From Agathobaculum ammoniilyticum (lineage in GTDB: Bacteria > Bacillota > Clostridia > Oscillospirales > Butyricicoccaceae), in assembly GCF_025567315.1 (NCBI RefSeq), contig NZ_JAOQJE010000015.1, forward strand, positions 1 to 59,071: a stretch of 59,071 nucleotides of DNA. Direction: 5' to 3'. Below the pieces are notes generated by a model that worked only from the letters and a program-made list of their open reading frames with translations, ran no database searches and was not told where the DNA came from. Shown here piece by piece: positions 34,174 to 43,091 of this stretch (the first letter of the stretch is position 1; every line of letters starts with the position of its first letter). The translations under genes were made by a program, and so were the position numbers.

Positions 34174-34605
34174 ATGAAAAAACAACAGTCCCGCCGCGTG
34201 CTGGTTCTGGACGGACAGGGCGGAGGCATGGGGGCGCAGCTTATCCGCCTTCTGGCGCCCGTTTTGCCGCAGGACTGCGTGCTGCGCTGTGTCGGCACCA
34301 ATGTTCTCGCCACAAACGCGATGCTCAAGGCTGGGGCGGCGCAAGGGGCGACCGGTGAAAACGCCGTTATCTACAATGCCGCCCGCGCGGATTTGATCCT
34401 CGGCCCGATCGGCATTATCCTGGCAAACGGCATCATGGGCGAGGTTTCGCCCGCCATGGCTTCCGCAGTATCCGGGGCAGAAGCCCCTAAAATCCTGATC
34501 CCCTCTTCGACCTGCGGCATTTTTGTCGCGGGGACGGAGGACCGCCGGCTTGACGAATACCTCCAGCGCGCGGCGGAGCTGGCGGTGCGGGAGCTGTCCC
34601 CATGA
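34174..34605 (+). CDS. DUF3842-family protein
   Basis: A 143-residue protein. It opens VLVLDGQGGGMGAQLIRLL, a Rossmann-like glycine loop, and has GTNVLATNAMLKAGAAQGAT and LGPIGIILANGIMGEVSP, all typical of DUF3842. The fold suggests nucleotide binding, but no activity is established. GAGGAGG precedes the ATG. It overlaps the next gene by four bases (ATGA) and heads a three-gene operon with a P-loop kinase and an ECF S-component. Confidence 0.8.
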   Translation: MKKQQSRRVLVLDGQGGGMGAQLIRLLAPVLPQDCVLRCVGTNVLATNAMLKAGAAQGATGENAVIYNAARADLILGPIGIILANGIMGEVSPAMASAVSGAEAPKILIPSSTCGIFVAGTEDRRLDEYLQRAAELAVRELSP

Positions 34606-35654
34606 GCCTGTCGTTTGCAAGCATCCTGCAGTTCCATAGAGAGCGCTATCCCGCGATGCAGCCGCAGGATTTCGGCAAGCTGGCGTATCAAAGCGAATTC
34701 GGGCCGGAGCATCTGGTCTCGGACCGGACCGCGGTCCAGCAGGCGCTTTTCCGCGAGTGGGAGACGCTTGCCCCGGATGTCTGCGCCCCCGCGCCCGATC
34801 CGCTCGGGAACGGCCTGTCACGCTTCCATCTGGATTACCGGTTGGGTACGGCATCGACGGTCCCCCTGTTGGCCGATCTGGTCCTCCGCACGGCCGCCGC
34901 GCACCACGGCTCCGCAGACGGGCTGGCGCGGCGGCTGGACGCCCTCTCCCCCCTGCCGATCCCCGGCATGGCGGGCTGGGTGGCAGCCTACCGCGCTCAG
35001 GGCTGCCCGCCGCCCCGCCACAGCGAGGCGTTCCGCGCCGCCTACCGGCCGCATTACCGCTTGCTTCGCACCTCCTACGCGGGCTACTTCCCCGCCCTTT
35101 TGTCGGTACAGCGGCTGACGCAGAGCGGCAGACCCGCTATCGTTGCGGTCGACGGCCGCTGCGGCAGCGGCAAAACCGGCTTCGCACGGCTCCTGCAGGA
35201 GCTGTTCCCCTGCCGCGTGGTACATATGGATGATTTTTACCTCCCGTTTGACCAGCGCCCGCCGGATTGGGCGGAGCAACCGGCTGGGAATATGGATCTC
35301 TCGCGGTTCCGCGAGGAGGTCCTGGTTCCGCTCCGCGCCGGCGGCAGCGCCATCTACCGGCCGTATTCCTGCCAGACCGGACAAATGCTCGCGCCGGAAA
35401 CGCTTGCGCCCGCCCCTCTTACCATTGTGGAGGGGAGCTATTCCCTGCATCCGTCGCTATCCGGCTTTTATGACCTGCGGCTGTTCCTGACCTGCTCGGG
35501 CGAAGCCCAGGCCCGCCGTCTGCAGGCGAGGGAGGGCGCGCACTACGCCGCGTTTCAGGAACGCTGGATCCCCTTTGAGGAACGGTATTTCCAGCGGTAC
35601 CGCGTTGCCTCCGGCAGCGACATGATGCTCGACACGAGCGCGTTCTTCCTTTGA
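34602..35654 (+). CDS. P-loop kinase (uridine-kinase-like) with N-terminal extension
   Basis: A 350-residue protein. The C-terminal half (from about 175) is a uridine-kinase-type domain: Walker A in VDGRCGSGKTGFARLL, VVHMDDFYLPFDQRP (catalytic Asp) and IVEGSYSLHPSL. The N-terminal 170 residues (FGKLAYQSEFGPEHLV, later YRPHYRLLRTSYAGYFPALL) form a domain I recognise only as a frequent partner of this kinase in clostridia. It probably phosphorylates a small molecule. Since an ECF S-component follows, vitamin or nucleoside salvage is an attractive guess, but it is a guess. Confidence 0.75.
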   Translation: MSLSFASILQFHRERYPAMQPQDFGKLAYQSEFGPEHLVSDRTAVQQALFREWETLAPDVCAPAPDPLGNGLSRFHLDYRLGTASTVPLLADLVLRTAAAHHGSADGLARRLDALSPLPIPGMAGWVAAYRAQGCPPPRHSEAFRAAYRPHYRLLRTSYAGYFPALLSVQRLTQSGRPAIVAVDGRCGSGKTGFARLLQELFPCRVVHMDDFYLPFDQRPPDWAEQPAGNMDLSRFREEVLVPLRAGGSAIYRPYSCQTGQMLAPETLAPAPLTIVEGSYSLHPSLSGFYDLRLFLTCSGEAQARRLQAREGAHYAAFQERWIPFEERYFQRYRVASGSDMMLDTSAFFL

Positions 35655-35765
35655 CGCACCCCGCCACGAAGGCGGTTTTATCCCCCGCGCTCCGTAAAAA
35701 AGCCATGAAGGCCCCGCCCTCAGAAGAGGCGCATATCCAGACTTTTGATAAGGAGTATCCCCGCT

Positions 35766-36347
35766 ATGAAACAAAAAACATCCAAACAGCGCATTTACGA
35801 CCTGATCCTCGCCGCACTGTGCATGGCCCTCGGCATCGTCCTTCCGTTTTTCACCGGACAGATCCCGCAAATCGGCGGCATGCTGCTGCCCATGCATCTG
35901 CCGGTCCTGCTCTGCGGCCTGCTCTGCGGCTGGCAGTACGGCGGCCTGGTAGGCTTTGTCCTTCCGCTGCTGCGGTATGCCATGTTCGGTATGCCGCCAA
36001 TCTTCCCGACCGGCATCGCCATGGCCTTTGAACTGGCCGCCTACGGCATCATCGCCGGCTACCTGTACAACCACTCCCGCTGGCAGTGCGTCATATCGCT
36101 GTACCGCTCTCTGATTGCGGCGATGATCGGCGGGCGTATCGTATGGGGTGTTGTCCGTGTGCTGCTCACCGGCGTGAGCGGCGAGCCGTTTACCTGGCAG
36201 CTGTTCCTGTCCGGCGCGTTCCTGACCGCCATCCCCGGCATCATCCTCCAGCTTGTTTTCATCCCCGTACTTATGGTCGCCCTCGACCGCACGGGCATGG
36301 TGCGTTTCCGTCGGGAAGATAAAACCGCGGAAACCGTCCAAAGCTGA
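35766..36347 (+). CDS. ECF transporter S component
   Basis: A 193-residue membrane protein with six hydrophobic helices. LILAALCMALGIVLPFFTG, GGMLLPMHLPVLLCGLLCGW and AMFGMPPIFPTGIAMAFELA are typical ECF S-component phrases. It gives substrate specificity to a shared energy-coupling module (EcfAA'T), which is encoded elsewhere. AAGGAG ten bases before the ATG at 35766 supports this start over the longer frame. The substrate is probably a vitamin or related base. Confidence 0.87.
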   Translation: MKQKTSKQRIYDLILAALCMALGIVLPFFTGQIPQIGGMLLPMHLPVLLCGLLCGWQYGGLVGFVLPLLRYAMFGMPPIFPTGIAMAFELAAYGIIAGYLYNHSRWQCVISLYRSLIAAMIGGRIVWGVVRVLLTGVSGEPFTWQLFLSGAFLTAIPGIILQLVFIPVLMVALDRTGMVRFRREDKTAETVQS

Positions 36348-36360
36348 TCCCCCCAATCAA

Positions 36361-36387
36361 AAAGGGACGTCTTGCAGACGTCCCTTT
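36361..36387. terminator. Bidirectional terminator between convergent operons
   Basis: A perfect 11-bp repeat AAAGGGACGTC / GACGTCCCTTT with loop TTGCA, with A-run and T-run on opposite sides. It serves the ECF operon (plus) and the aminoethylphosphonate operon (minus). Confidence 0.92.
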
Positions 36388-36418
36388 TTGTATATCCCGA
36401 GCTTCTTTTGCGGGCCTG

Positions 36419-37195
36419 TCACCCGCCCAAAAATGCTGCCAGACGCGGCGCATCGGCCAGGGTGCGCAACACGAAATGCGCGCCCGCCTCACGGAAGCGG
36501 CGCGCGGCTTCACGACAGCGCGTCTCCCGTTCCTCCGGTGGAAGCGCGCTAAACTCCTCCTCGCTCAGGCCGAGCGCCGAACTGCCTTCGATTACGCCGG
36601 CCGTCCAGACGCCCGCGTTGACGCCCTCCTGCATATCGGACACCGTATCGCCGATCTTGAGTACATTTTTCACTGAGGAGACGCCCAGCCGCCGCATATT
36701 CTCAAAGATCATGTACGGATAGGGACGCCCCAGGCCGCCGACGCTGTCCGGACTGAGCCAGAGATCAGGCGCGTAGCCCTGCCGCGCCGCACACGGCGCG
36801 ACAATCTCCATCATCGCATCTGTGTAGCCGGTCGTCGAGCCGATCCTGACGCCCATATCCCGCAGCGCGGCCGCCGCTTCGCAGACGTGCGGCTTGGGTG
36901 CGGTGAACTGCTCCAGAATGGAAAGCAGCCCAGGCTCGAACTGTGCGTAAATCGCTTCCACATCCGCCTCTCCTGCCTTCCGGCCGTACACCTGCCGCCA
37001 GGCCCGCGCGATACGTTCCATCCCCAGCATTGTCCGGATATGGTCCTTTTTCAGCAGCCCCATGGGAGTACGCGTCTCCTCCATGGTCGGCTCGACGCCG
37101 AACTGACGGAACGCTTCGATAAAGGCCTGTACCGGCGCGAAGCAGCCGTAGTCCACGGTCGTACCCGCCCAGTCAAAAATCACCGCCTGTATCAT
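36419..37195 (-). CDS. phnX: Phosphonoacetaldehyde hydrolase
   Basis: A 258-residue HAD-family enzyme that cleaves phosphonoacetaldehyde to acetaldehyde and phosphate. Nucleophile D8 in IFDWAGTTVDYG, the Schiff-base lysine (K49 in PMGLLKKDHIRTML), GSTTGYTDAMM (motif II) and VLKIGDTVSDMQEGVNAGVW (motif III/IV) are present. It is the last gene of the operon and overlaps phnW by four bases. It takes the product of PhnW to release phosphate. Confidence 0.96.
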   Translation of the reverse strand: MIQAVIFDWAGTTVDYGCFAPVQAFIEAFRQFGVEPTMEETRTPMGLLKKDHIRTMLGMERIARAWRQVYGRKAGEADVEAIYAQFEPGLLSILEQFTAPKPHVCEAAAALRDMGVRIGSTTGYTDAMMEIVAPCAARQGYAPDLWLSPDSVGGLGRPYPYMIFENMRRLGVSSVKNVLKIGDTVSDMQEGVNAGVWTAGVIEGSSALGLSEEEFSALPPEERETRCREAARRFREAGAHFVLRTLADAPRLAAFLGG

Positions 37196-38307
37196 GCAGT
37201 CTCCCCTTTCCTCTCACGCAGAAAATCATAAATAATCGCGGCCAGCTTTTCGATATCCTCCTCGTAAACCTCGCCGATGGTGCCAATACGGAACGTATCC
37301 CGCTCGGTCAGCTTGCCGGGATAGATCGCATAACCGCGCGCCTTGATGTACTGGTAGAATTCCGGAAAACGGAACGAAACACCCACCGGATAGCAAAACG
37401 TCGTGATGATCGGCGACTGGTGTTCCGGCCCGATGTAGGTGGCAAAGCCGAGCTGCCGCATGCGCTCGATCAGCAGGCGGTTGTTGGCCGCGTAGCGGCG
37501 GTGGCGCGCCGGAATGCCTCCCTCCTCCGCCAGCTCCTCCAGCGCTTTGGAAAACGCCAGCACAACATGTGTCGGCGAGGTGTAGCGCCATTTGCCGTCC
37601 CGTTCCATGCCGCGCCACTGGTCGAGCAGGTTGAGCGACAGCGAACGCGCCTTGCCCTCGCTGGCCAGCAGGGCGGCACGCCGGCAGAGGATGAAAGAGA
37701 ACCCCGGCACGCCCTGGATACACTTGTTCGCGCTTGAAATCAGAAAGTCAACGCCCCAGTCTGCGACCGGAATTTCCACGCCGCCGAACGAGCTCATCGC
37801 GTCCACGATGAATGTACGGCCCGCCGCCTTGACCACGGCGCCGACGGCCTGGATATCGTTCAGGATGCCGGTCGTGGTTTCACTGTGTACTATAGCCACA
37901 TGCGTAATGGACGGGTCCCGCGCCAGTATGTCCGCAATCTTGCGCGCGTCCGGCACCTTGTCGTAAGCCTCCGCATAGTGCGCATATGGGATGCGGTTCC
38001 ATTCGCAGATCTGAACCTGGCGCTCCCCGTAAGCGCCGTTCGAGCAGATCAGCAGCTTATCCTGCGCGCCGACTACGCTGGACAGCACGCTTTCCACGCC
38101 GAACGTGCCACTGCCCTGCATCAGCACCGCCGTATACTCCTGCTCGGATACCTGCGCCAGTTCCAACAGCCGGCGGCGTATTTTCTGGGTCACGGCCTTA
38201 TAGTCGTCATCCCAGGTGCAGCGGTCCACCAGCATTTCCCGCTTGACCGAGTCCGTGGTCGTCAGCGGCCCCGGGGTAAGAAGCTTATAGGCTTGCGTCA
38301 TAGTCAA
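37192..38307 (-). CDS. phnW: 2-aminoethylphosphonate-pyruvate transaminase
   Basis: A 371-residue PLP enzyme, full length. It transfers the amino group of 2-aminoethylphosphonate to pyruvate, giving alanine and phosphonoacetaldehyde. It starts LLTPGPLTTTDSVKREMLVD, has MQGSGTFGVESVLSS, VDAMSSFGGVEIPV and the PLP lysine K195 in ISSANKCIQGVPGF. It follows the binding-protein gene by 11 bases and its stop overlaps phnX, so the whole pathway is one transcript. Confidence 0.96.
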   Translation of the reverse strand: MTMTQAYKLLTPGPLTTTDSVKREMLVDRCTWDDDYKAVTQKIRRRLLELAQVSEQEYTAVLMQGSGTFGVESVLSSVVGAQDKLLICSNGAYGERQVQICEWNRIPYAHYAEAYDKVPDARKIADILARDPSITHVAIVHSETTTGILNDIQAVGAVVKAAGRTFIVDAMSSFGGVEIPVADWGVDFLISSANKCIQGVPGFSFILCRRAALLASEGKARSLSLNLLDQWRGMERDGKWRYTSPTHVVLAFSKALEELAEEGGIPARHRRYAANNRLLIERMRQLGFATYIGPEHQSPIITTFCYPVGVSFRFPEFYQYIKARGYAIYPGKLTERDTFRIGTIGEVYEEDIEKLAAIIYDFLRERKGETA

Positions 38308-38318
38308 TCACTCCTGTC

Positions 38319-39308
38319 TTACGGCTTGGCCGCTTCGGAAAGCGCCTGATGCGCTGAGAACAGCTCGAAGGTCAGCGGCTGGTCAAAGGTTTTCGGATAA
38401 GCGGATTTGTTAGCGGAATCCGCGCCCTCCCCCTCGTAAAGCGGGTTGGGATAGGTCTGCTGCAGCGCAGCGCGGCCGTTCTCAATGATGCACTGCGCCA
38501 TCTTCATGGCCTCCGGATTGGTCGCGTCACCCTTGTCCAGCACGGCGACCGACTCAGTCAGAGAGAAGTTGCCCTCCGTCGGGTCGACGAAATCAATCGG
38601 CAGTCCGTCCGCCTTGTCCGCGACCGCCTGATGGCGCAGGCCGAAGCCGATAGCCACCTCGCCCGCGCGGCACAGCTTGAGCGGCGCGGAGCCGGAGGAT
38701 TCGATATGGTCGCCCGCATTTTCATAGATGCCGTGCAGCACCTCCTGGGCGCCGTCCTCGCCATACGCGGAGACAAGCGCCTGTATCATCAGCCAAGCGG
38801 TCGAGGAGGACTGGATATCCGTCACCGCAACCTGTCCCGCGTATTTCGGGTCGGCAAGGTCCTGCAGGCTGGCCGGCTTGTCCAGCCCCGCCTCGGCCAG
38901 CACCTCGGTATTGAGGATGATCGCCCCCTCCTGCGAGGTGATCGGCGCGGTGTAGTCCGGCACGGCTTCCAGCGTGTTCACGTCAAATTCCAGCGGCAGG
39001 AACATGCCGTTCTGCTCCTGCGCGCTCTGCAGGTAAAAGGTGCTCATGGTCACCAGATCAGCCTCCAGATTCGTTCCCTCGGCAAGCAGCTTGCCACCCA
39101 GCTCGGATGTGCCGAACGTCTCAAAAATGTACCTGCCCTCATAGCCGTTGGCGTCCAGCGCGTTGGACATGGCGGTGATTGCCTCGTCGTCTGCGTTGGA
39201 GTAGATAATGACCTGCTCATCCGCGGCTTTCGCGCCGCAGCCCGCCAGAACGGACAGGGACAGCGAGCAGGCAAGCCCCAGCGACATCAGTTTTCTCAGT
39301 TTTATCAT
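38319..39308 (-). CDS. 2-aminoethylphosphonate ABC transporter substrate-binding lipoprotein
   Basis: A 329-residue type-II binding protein with lipoprotein signal (lipobox LAGC, Cys near residue 23). IIYSNADDEAITAMSNAL and FETFGTSELGGKLLAEGTNL are typical of phosphonate-binding proteins of the PhnS/AepX kind. I take the ATG at 39308 (MIKLRKLMSLG, with AAAGGAA upstream); the longer frame opens without a ribosome site. It is followed by phnW, which identifies the substrate by context. Confidence 0.87.
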   Translation of the reverse strand: MIKLRKLMSLGLACSLSLSVLAGCGAKAADEQVIIYSNADDEAITAMSNALDANGYEGRYIFETFGTSELGGKLLAEGTNLEADLVTMSTFYLQSAQEQNGMFLPLEFDVNTLEAVPDYTAPITSQEGAIILNTEVLAEAGLDKPASLQDLADPKYAGQVAVTDIQSSSTAWLMIQALVSAYGEDGAQEVLHGIYENAGDHIESSGSAPLKLCRAGEVAIGFGLRHQAVADKADGLPIDFVDPTEGNFSLTESVAVLDKGDATNPEAMKMAQCIIENGRAALQQTYPNPLYEGEGADSANKSAYPKTFDQPLTFELFSAHQALSEAAKP

Positions 39309-39382
39309 AATCAAATTCCTTTCCGGTCTGTTATCGTAAGCGATAGATACAAAGTTTGTTTGCAGGAGAAACGCCGGCCGCG

Positions 39383-41014
39383 TCACGCCTTTTTCTTCTG
39401 TGAGCTGCGGTTGGCAAGCCAGGAAAACAACGCTTTTGCAATCAGGTTGGTAAACAGGATCAGCAGCGACAGGACGAACACTTCGTTGAACTTATTGACA
39501 TATTGCAGCTGCTTAATCTCGGTCGTCAGCACCATGGTGCGTGCGCCCGCGATGAAGACCAGCGCGCTGATCGTGACCATGCCGTTGATAAAGTAATAGC
39601 TGAACACCTCGATCAGACTGGACAGCGCGTTAGGCGTGACCACGCGCAGAATGGTTTTGATCCAGCTGTCCCCCATGAGCATCGCGGTCGTCTCCCAGCC
39701 CGCATTCATTTTGGAAAGCGAGTTCTTCATCATCAGATAGGGCGTGGAAAAATAGTGGACGATGTTGCACAGGACCATCAGCTCCAGCGTGTTCTGCAAC
39801 GCCGAGCCGGAGAATGAAAACAGGAACGCGATGCCCAGCACCATGCCTGGAATGGTGTTCGTCACAAGCGCGATGCTTTCGACCGCTTTCTTATACCCTC
39901 CCGACAGCGAGCTGCGCGCCGTAATCAGCGCGGCGCCGTAAGCCAGCAGCGTCCCGAACAGCGCGGTCAGCAGCGCCATCCAGATGGAACGCGTGTAAAT
40001 ACGGAGCAGGTTGCTGTCGGACAGCACCTCGCGCACATGCTCGAGCGAGAACGCCGTGCGGTACGGCCAGTCCTCCACCAGCGGCACAACAAAAATCACC
40101 GCGAACACCGCCAGCACCGCCGCCGCGATCATGACGCCCGACAGCCCCCAGCCCACGTCGCGCACCGTGTTCCTGCGCAGTTCCGCATCCGAAATGCGGC
40201 TGTAACGGATATTAAACCGCTCCAACAGCTGCAGCAAACAGATGCTGCCAACCGAGGGAAGCAGCATAATCATGGCGACGACCGCGCCGCGGTTAAAATC
40301 CGGTATGCCGCCGAGCATCTGGTTATACAGCACGGTAGCCACGACCTCATACCGGCCGCCGACCGACGCCGGTATGCCGAAATCCGTGAAGCTGAGGAAA
40401 AACGCCTGGATGAACGCCCCTGCAAGCGTCCCCAGCAGCGGCCGGAGAACGCCGATCCAGAAGGTGGACAGCGCGCCATCCCCCATCACCCTGGAAACCG
40501 TCAGCGTCTTTTTGTCAATGTATCCCATCGTATTGTGGATCAGCAGGAACGCGACGGGTACAGTATAGATGACATAACCGGTCATCAGACCGCCGAAGCC
40601 GTAGATATTAAACATTTGGAAGCCGAGCAACTGCGTGATCAGTCCCTGCTTGCCAAACGAGTAGATGATGGCAAATCCGTAGGTGATGGTCGGGAGGAAC
40701 ATGGGCAGCGTCGCGGCCGCCTGTAGCAGCCGTTTGCACGGGCGCGGCAAGCGCGTATAGTGAATCGCATACGCGATCACAAACGCCAGCATTACCGCCG
40801 CTGCGGCCGCGGCCGCGGAAACAACAAAGCTGTTGCGCAGGGCTGCTCCAAAGCCCTTTTGCGCAAATACCGAGGCGTAGAATTCCACGGTCAGCCCGTT
40901 TGCCCCCCAAACGGATTTAAGCAGAAGCTGCAGCGCCGGTATGACAAGGAACACCGCGAACAACACGACGATTCCAAGGAATACGATCCGCAGTTCCCTG
41001 TTCTTGCGCATCAT
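39383..41014 (-). CDS. ABC transporter permease with two fused permease domains
   Basis: A 543-residue membrane protein with about twelve helices and two MetI-type permease halves. Each half has the EAA-loop kind of ATPase contact (MGDGALSTFWIGVLRPLLG near 190, and GDSWIKTILRVVTPNALSS near 450). The fusion replaces the separate PhnU and PhnV permeases. It lies between the ATPase and binding-protein genes. It imports the aminoethylphosphonate held by the binding protein. Confidence 0.9.
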   Translation of the reverse strand: MMRKNRELRIVFLGIVVLFAVFLVIPALQLLLKSVWGANGLTVEFYASVFAQKGFGAALRNSFVVSAAAAAAAVMLAFVIAYAIHYTRLPRPCKRLLQAAATLPMFLPTITYGFAIIYSFGKQGLITQLLGFQMFNIYGFGGLMTGYVIYTVPVAFLLIHNTMGYIDKKTLTVSRVMGDGALSTFWIGVLRPLLGTLAGAFIQAFFLSFTDFGIPASVGGRYEVVATVLYNQMLGGIPDFNRGAVVAMIMLLPSVGSICLLQLLERFNIRYSRISDAELRRNTVRDVGWGLSGVMIAAAVLAVFAVIFVVPLVEDWPYRTAFSLEHVREVLSDSNLLRIYTRSIWMALLTALFGTLLAYGAALITARSSLSGGYKKAVESIALVTNTIPGMVLGIAFLFSFSGSALQNTLELMVLCNIVHYFSTPYLMMKNSLSKMNAGWETTAMLMGDSWIKTILRVVTPNALSSLIEVFSYYFINGMVTISALVFIAGARTMVLTTEIKQLQYVNKFNEVFVLSLLILFTNLIAKALFSWLANRSSQKKKA

Positions 41015-41020
41015 ACCGAA

Positions 41021-41788
41021 TCACACCGCCTTGCCGCGCGCCGCCCCGCCTCCAAACAGCGCATAGATATTGTTCCGCTTGATCTCAAGCTGGTTCAAAA
41101 TGAATTTCCGCACAAAATCGTTCTGCGGCCGGCAGATGATCTCCGCTGGCTGCGCATACTGCGAAATACTTCCCTGATCGATAATCAGCACGCGGTCGGA
41201 AAGCGTGAGCGCTTCCTCCGGATCGTGTGTGACGATGATGGTTGTCAGGTGGTACTCTTTCGCAATCGTGCGGATACGATCCTTGATCGACTCCTTGATG
41301 ACTCCGTCCAGCGCAGAGAGCGGTTCGTCAAGCAACAGGATGCGCGGCTTCATCACCATAGTGCGCGCCAGCGCCACACGCTGCTTCTGGCCGCCCGACA
41401 ACTGATCGATGCGCTTATCCAGGTGCTCGCGCAGGCCGAGCAGGTCGATCAGCTCCTCCACCTCTTCCCGTGCAGAGATCCCCGGCCTGTTTTTCAGACC
41501 GTAAATGATATTCTTATAAACATTCAGATTCGGGAACAGCGCGTAATCCTGAAAAACGATGTTAAAGCCCCGTTTTTCCATCACCGTATGCGTCAGATCC
41601 TCGCCATTGTAGAGGATCTGCCCCTCGTCTGCGTCCGTGATGCCCAAGATCAGGTTGAGCAGCGTCGTCTTGCCGCAGCCGGACGGTCCCAGGATCGAAA
41701 CGATCTCCCCGTCCCCTACCTGAATCGAGATATCCCTGAGCACGGGCATCCCATCATAGGACTTTTTGATATGCTTGAGTTCCAGCAC
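41021..41788 (-). CDS. Phosphonate ABC transporter ATPase
   Basis: A 255-residue ATPase: Walker A LGPSGCGKTTLLN, signature LSGGQKQRVALARTM, Walker B ILLLDEPLSALD, H-loop IIVTHDPEE. I place the start at the GTG (41788) reading VLELKHIKKSYDG, seven bases after AAAGGAG; the frame is open to 41905 but without a better site. It is the first gene of the aminoethylphosphonate operon. Confidence 0.92.
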   Translation of the reverse strand: MLELKHIKKSYDGMPVLRDISIQVGDGEIVSILGPSGCGKTTLLNLILGITDADEGQILYNGEDLTHTVMEKRGFNIVFQDYALFPNLNVYKNIIYGLKNRPGISAREEVEELIDLLGLREHLDKRIDQLSGGQKQRVALARTMVMKPRILLLDEPLSALDGVIKESIKDRIRTIAKEYHLTTIIVTHDPEEALTLSDRVLIIDQGSISQYAQPAEIICRPQNDFVRKFILNQLEIKRNNIYALFGGGAARGKAV

Positions 41789-41953
41789 AAAAAGGCTCCT
41801 TTCCAATCTGCTTTTTGATCTCATTTTCTCGCCTAAGTAATTGTACCGGACCGCCCTGCCAACCGCAACGAAATCCATGTAAAATGAAAGTAAGAATCCG
41901 CGCATATTTCCGCCGCCGTTTTATTTTTCCGTTTTCTTTGTATGCATAAAAAG

Positions 41954-41990
41954 GCAGGGTACGCAAAACCTGCGGTTTTGTGTACCCTGC
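41954..41990 (-). terminator. Terminator of the Pth2 gene
   Basis: A 17-bp stem (41954-41970 with 41974-41990, one wobble) with a 3-base loop, followed on the minus strand by CTTTTT. Confidence 0.88.
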
Positions 41991-42019
41991 ACGAAACGAT
42001 TGCTTTTCCCTTTTGCCCG

Positions 42020-42442
42020 TTAAAACAGCGGCAGATCCCCTGTGATCGGATCGACCTGTTCGGGCAGCGCGGGTTCGAGTGCCAGACAGGTATAGGTCGG
42101 CTGCCCATGAAATTCCGTCAATCCGTTATCGCAAATCAGCGCGGACAGCAGGCCGGCCGCTTTTGCCTTTCGGTCGATTGCAAGCAGGTCTTCCTCGGAA
42201 TCGACATATACGCATACCTTGGCCACGCCTCTTGCAAACCACTCGCTCAGCGGAGTTGCCGCCCCGCCACCCGGCGTCAGCAGGATACCGCCGACTTCCG
42301 CGCGCACCTGTCCCATCCGACGCTCCTTTTCCAGCGCTGCGAGCACAGCGGTCACGCACGCATGGCCAGCCTGTGCAGCGATTTTCCCCTTTCGCATTTT
42401 CAAGTCGCGCCGCATGACAATCATCTGCTTTGGTTTGTCCAT
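42020..42442 (-). CDS. Peptidyl-tRNA hydrolase, Pth2 type
   Basis: A 140-residue Pth2-family enzyme, the archaeal/eukaryotic fold: KQMIVMRRDLKMRKGKIAAQ, then GHACVTAVLAALEKE, and TPGGGAATPLSEWFARG with AKVCVYVDSEEDLLAID. It frees tRNA from stalled peptidyl-tRNA in the cytoplasm. Most bacteria use the unrelated Pth1. I chose the second of two adjacent start codons because GAGGA is better spaced for it. It stands alone with its own terminator, upstream of (and on the same strand as) the phosphonate operon. Confidence 0.9.
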   Translation of the reverse strand: MDKPKQMIVMRRDLKMRKGKIAAQAGHACVTAVLAALEKERRMGQVRAEVGGILLTPGGGAATPLSEWFARGVAKVCVYVDSEEDLLAIDRKAKAAGLLSALICDNGLTEFHGQPTYTCLALEPALPEQVDPITGDLPLF

Positions 42443-42643
42443 CACGTTATTCCTCTGTTTTCAGGTTTACTTGAATCTTATCACCCTAGCCCGCTTTTGT
42501 CAGCTTTATGACCTAAAACCCTTTAGCGCTTTAACCCGCACCATACTTATAACTCTTCCAACTGCTATTGATAGTGTAATCCACCGATAAAGAGACATAT
42601 ATAGGCACGAAACCAGTTTTAAAACCAGAACGCAGCAACAAAT

Positions 42644-42949
42644 TCACACAGTCCATCCGCCGCCTACAGCCTGAATGACAATGGGATTACTACGAAAGCC
42701 TGTACGCGAAAGTAGAGTGGATTTGATTCCGTTCAAAATGCTTTCTTCCAAATCATCTTTCACCTGACGTTTCCTCATCACTAATTTTGATGTTTGGGAT
42801 TGTTTCTCATCAATTGTATCCGCTCCATCTATGCTTATAATACATTGAAAACGGGGTATGTCCGAAAATTTTCTTAGTGCGGATCCAACGTTTTTATAAG
42901 CACTTAAAACAACTGGAAAATCATAGATTTTTAAGATATTATAATATAA
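42644..42949 (-). CDS. Orphan open frame without a clear start
   Basis: An uninterrupted frame of 101 residues with no ATG before the middle. It reads FPVVLSAYKNVGSALRKFSD, CIISIDGADTIDEKQSQTSK, RKRQVKDDLEESILNGIKST and RTGFRSNPIVIQAVGGGWTV. The composition and even codon use look like protein, but I do not recognise the family. An AT-rich promoter-like run sits at the 5' end. It may be the tail of a larger lost gene. Confidence 0.4.
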   Translation of the reverse strand, partial: LYYNILKIYDFPVVLSAYKNVGSALRKFSDIPRFQCIISIDGADTIDEKQSQTSKLVMRKRQVKDDLEESILNGIKSTLLSRTGFRSNPIVIQAVGGGWTV

Positions 42950-43057
42950 TTATATCACAACAACCAAATCCTGTCACTCGTTTTTACTTTCAAGTGTAAT
43001 TATGGTGCTTTGAAAGCTTTGTTACCTTACACTCCCTCAAGGATATAGTATAGCAAA

Positions 43058-43085
43058 AGACCGCCGACAAAAGTCGACGGCTTTT
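43058..43085 (-). terminator. Terminator after the pseudo-tRNA
   Basis: GCCGTCGAC pairs with GTCGGCGGT (wobble included), loop TTTT, then TCTTTTGC on the minus strand. Confidence 0.7.
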
Positions 43086-43091
43086 TCAGCG

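Noticed and set aside
35457..36356. A 299-codon minus-strand frame opposite the ECF S-component
   Set aside because: Composition is typical of antisense to a GC-rich gene; no motif.
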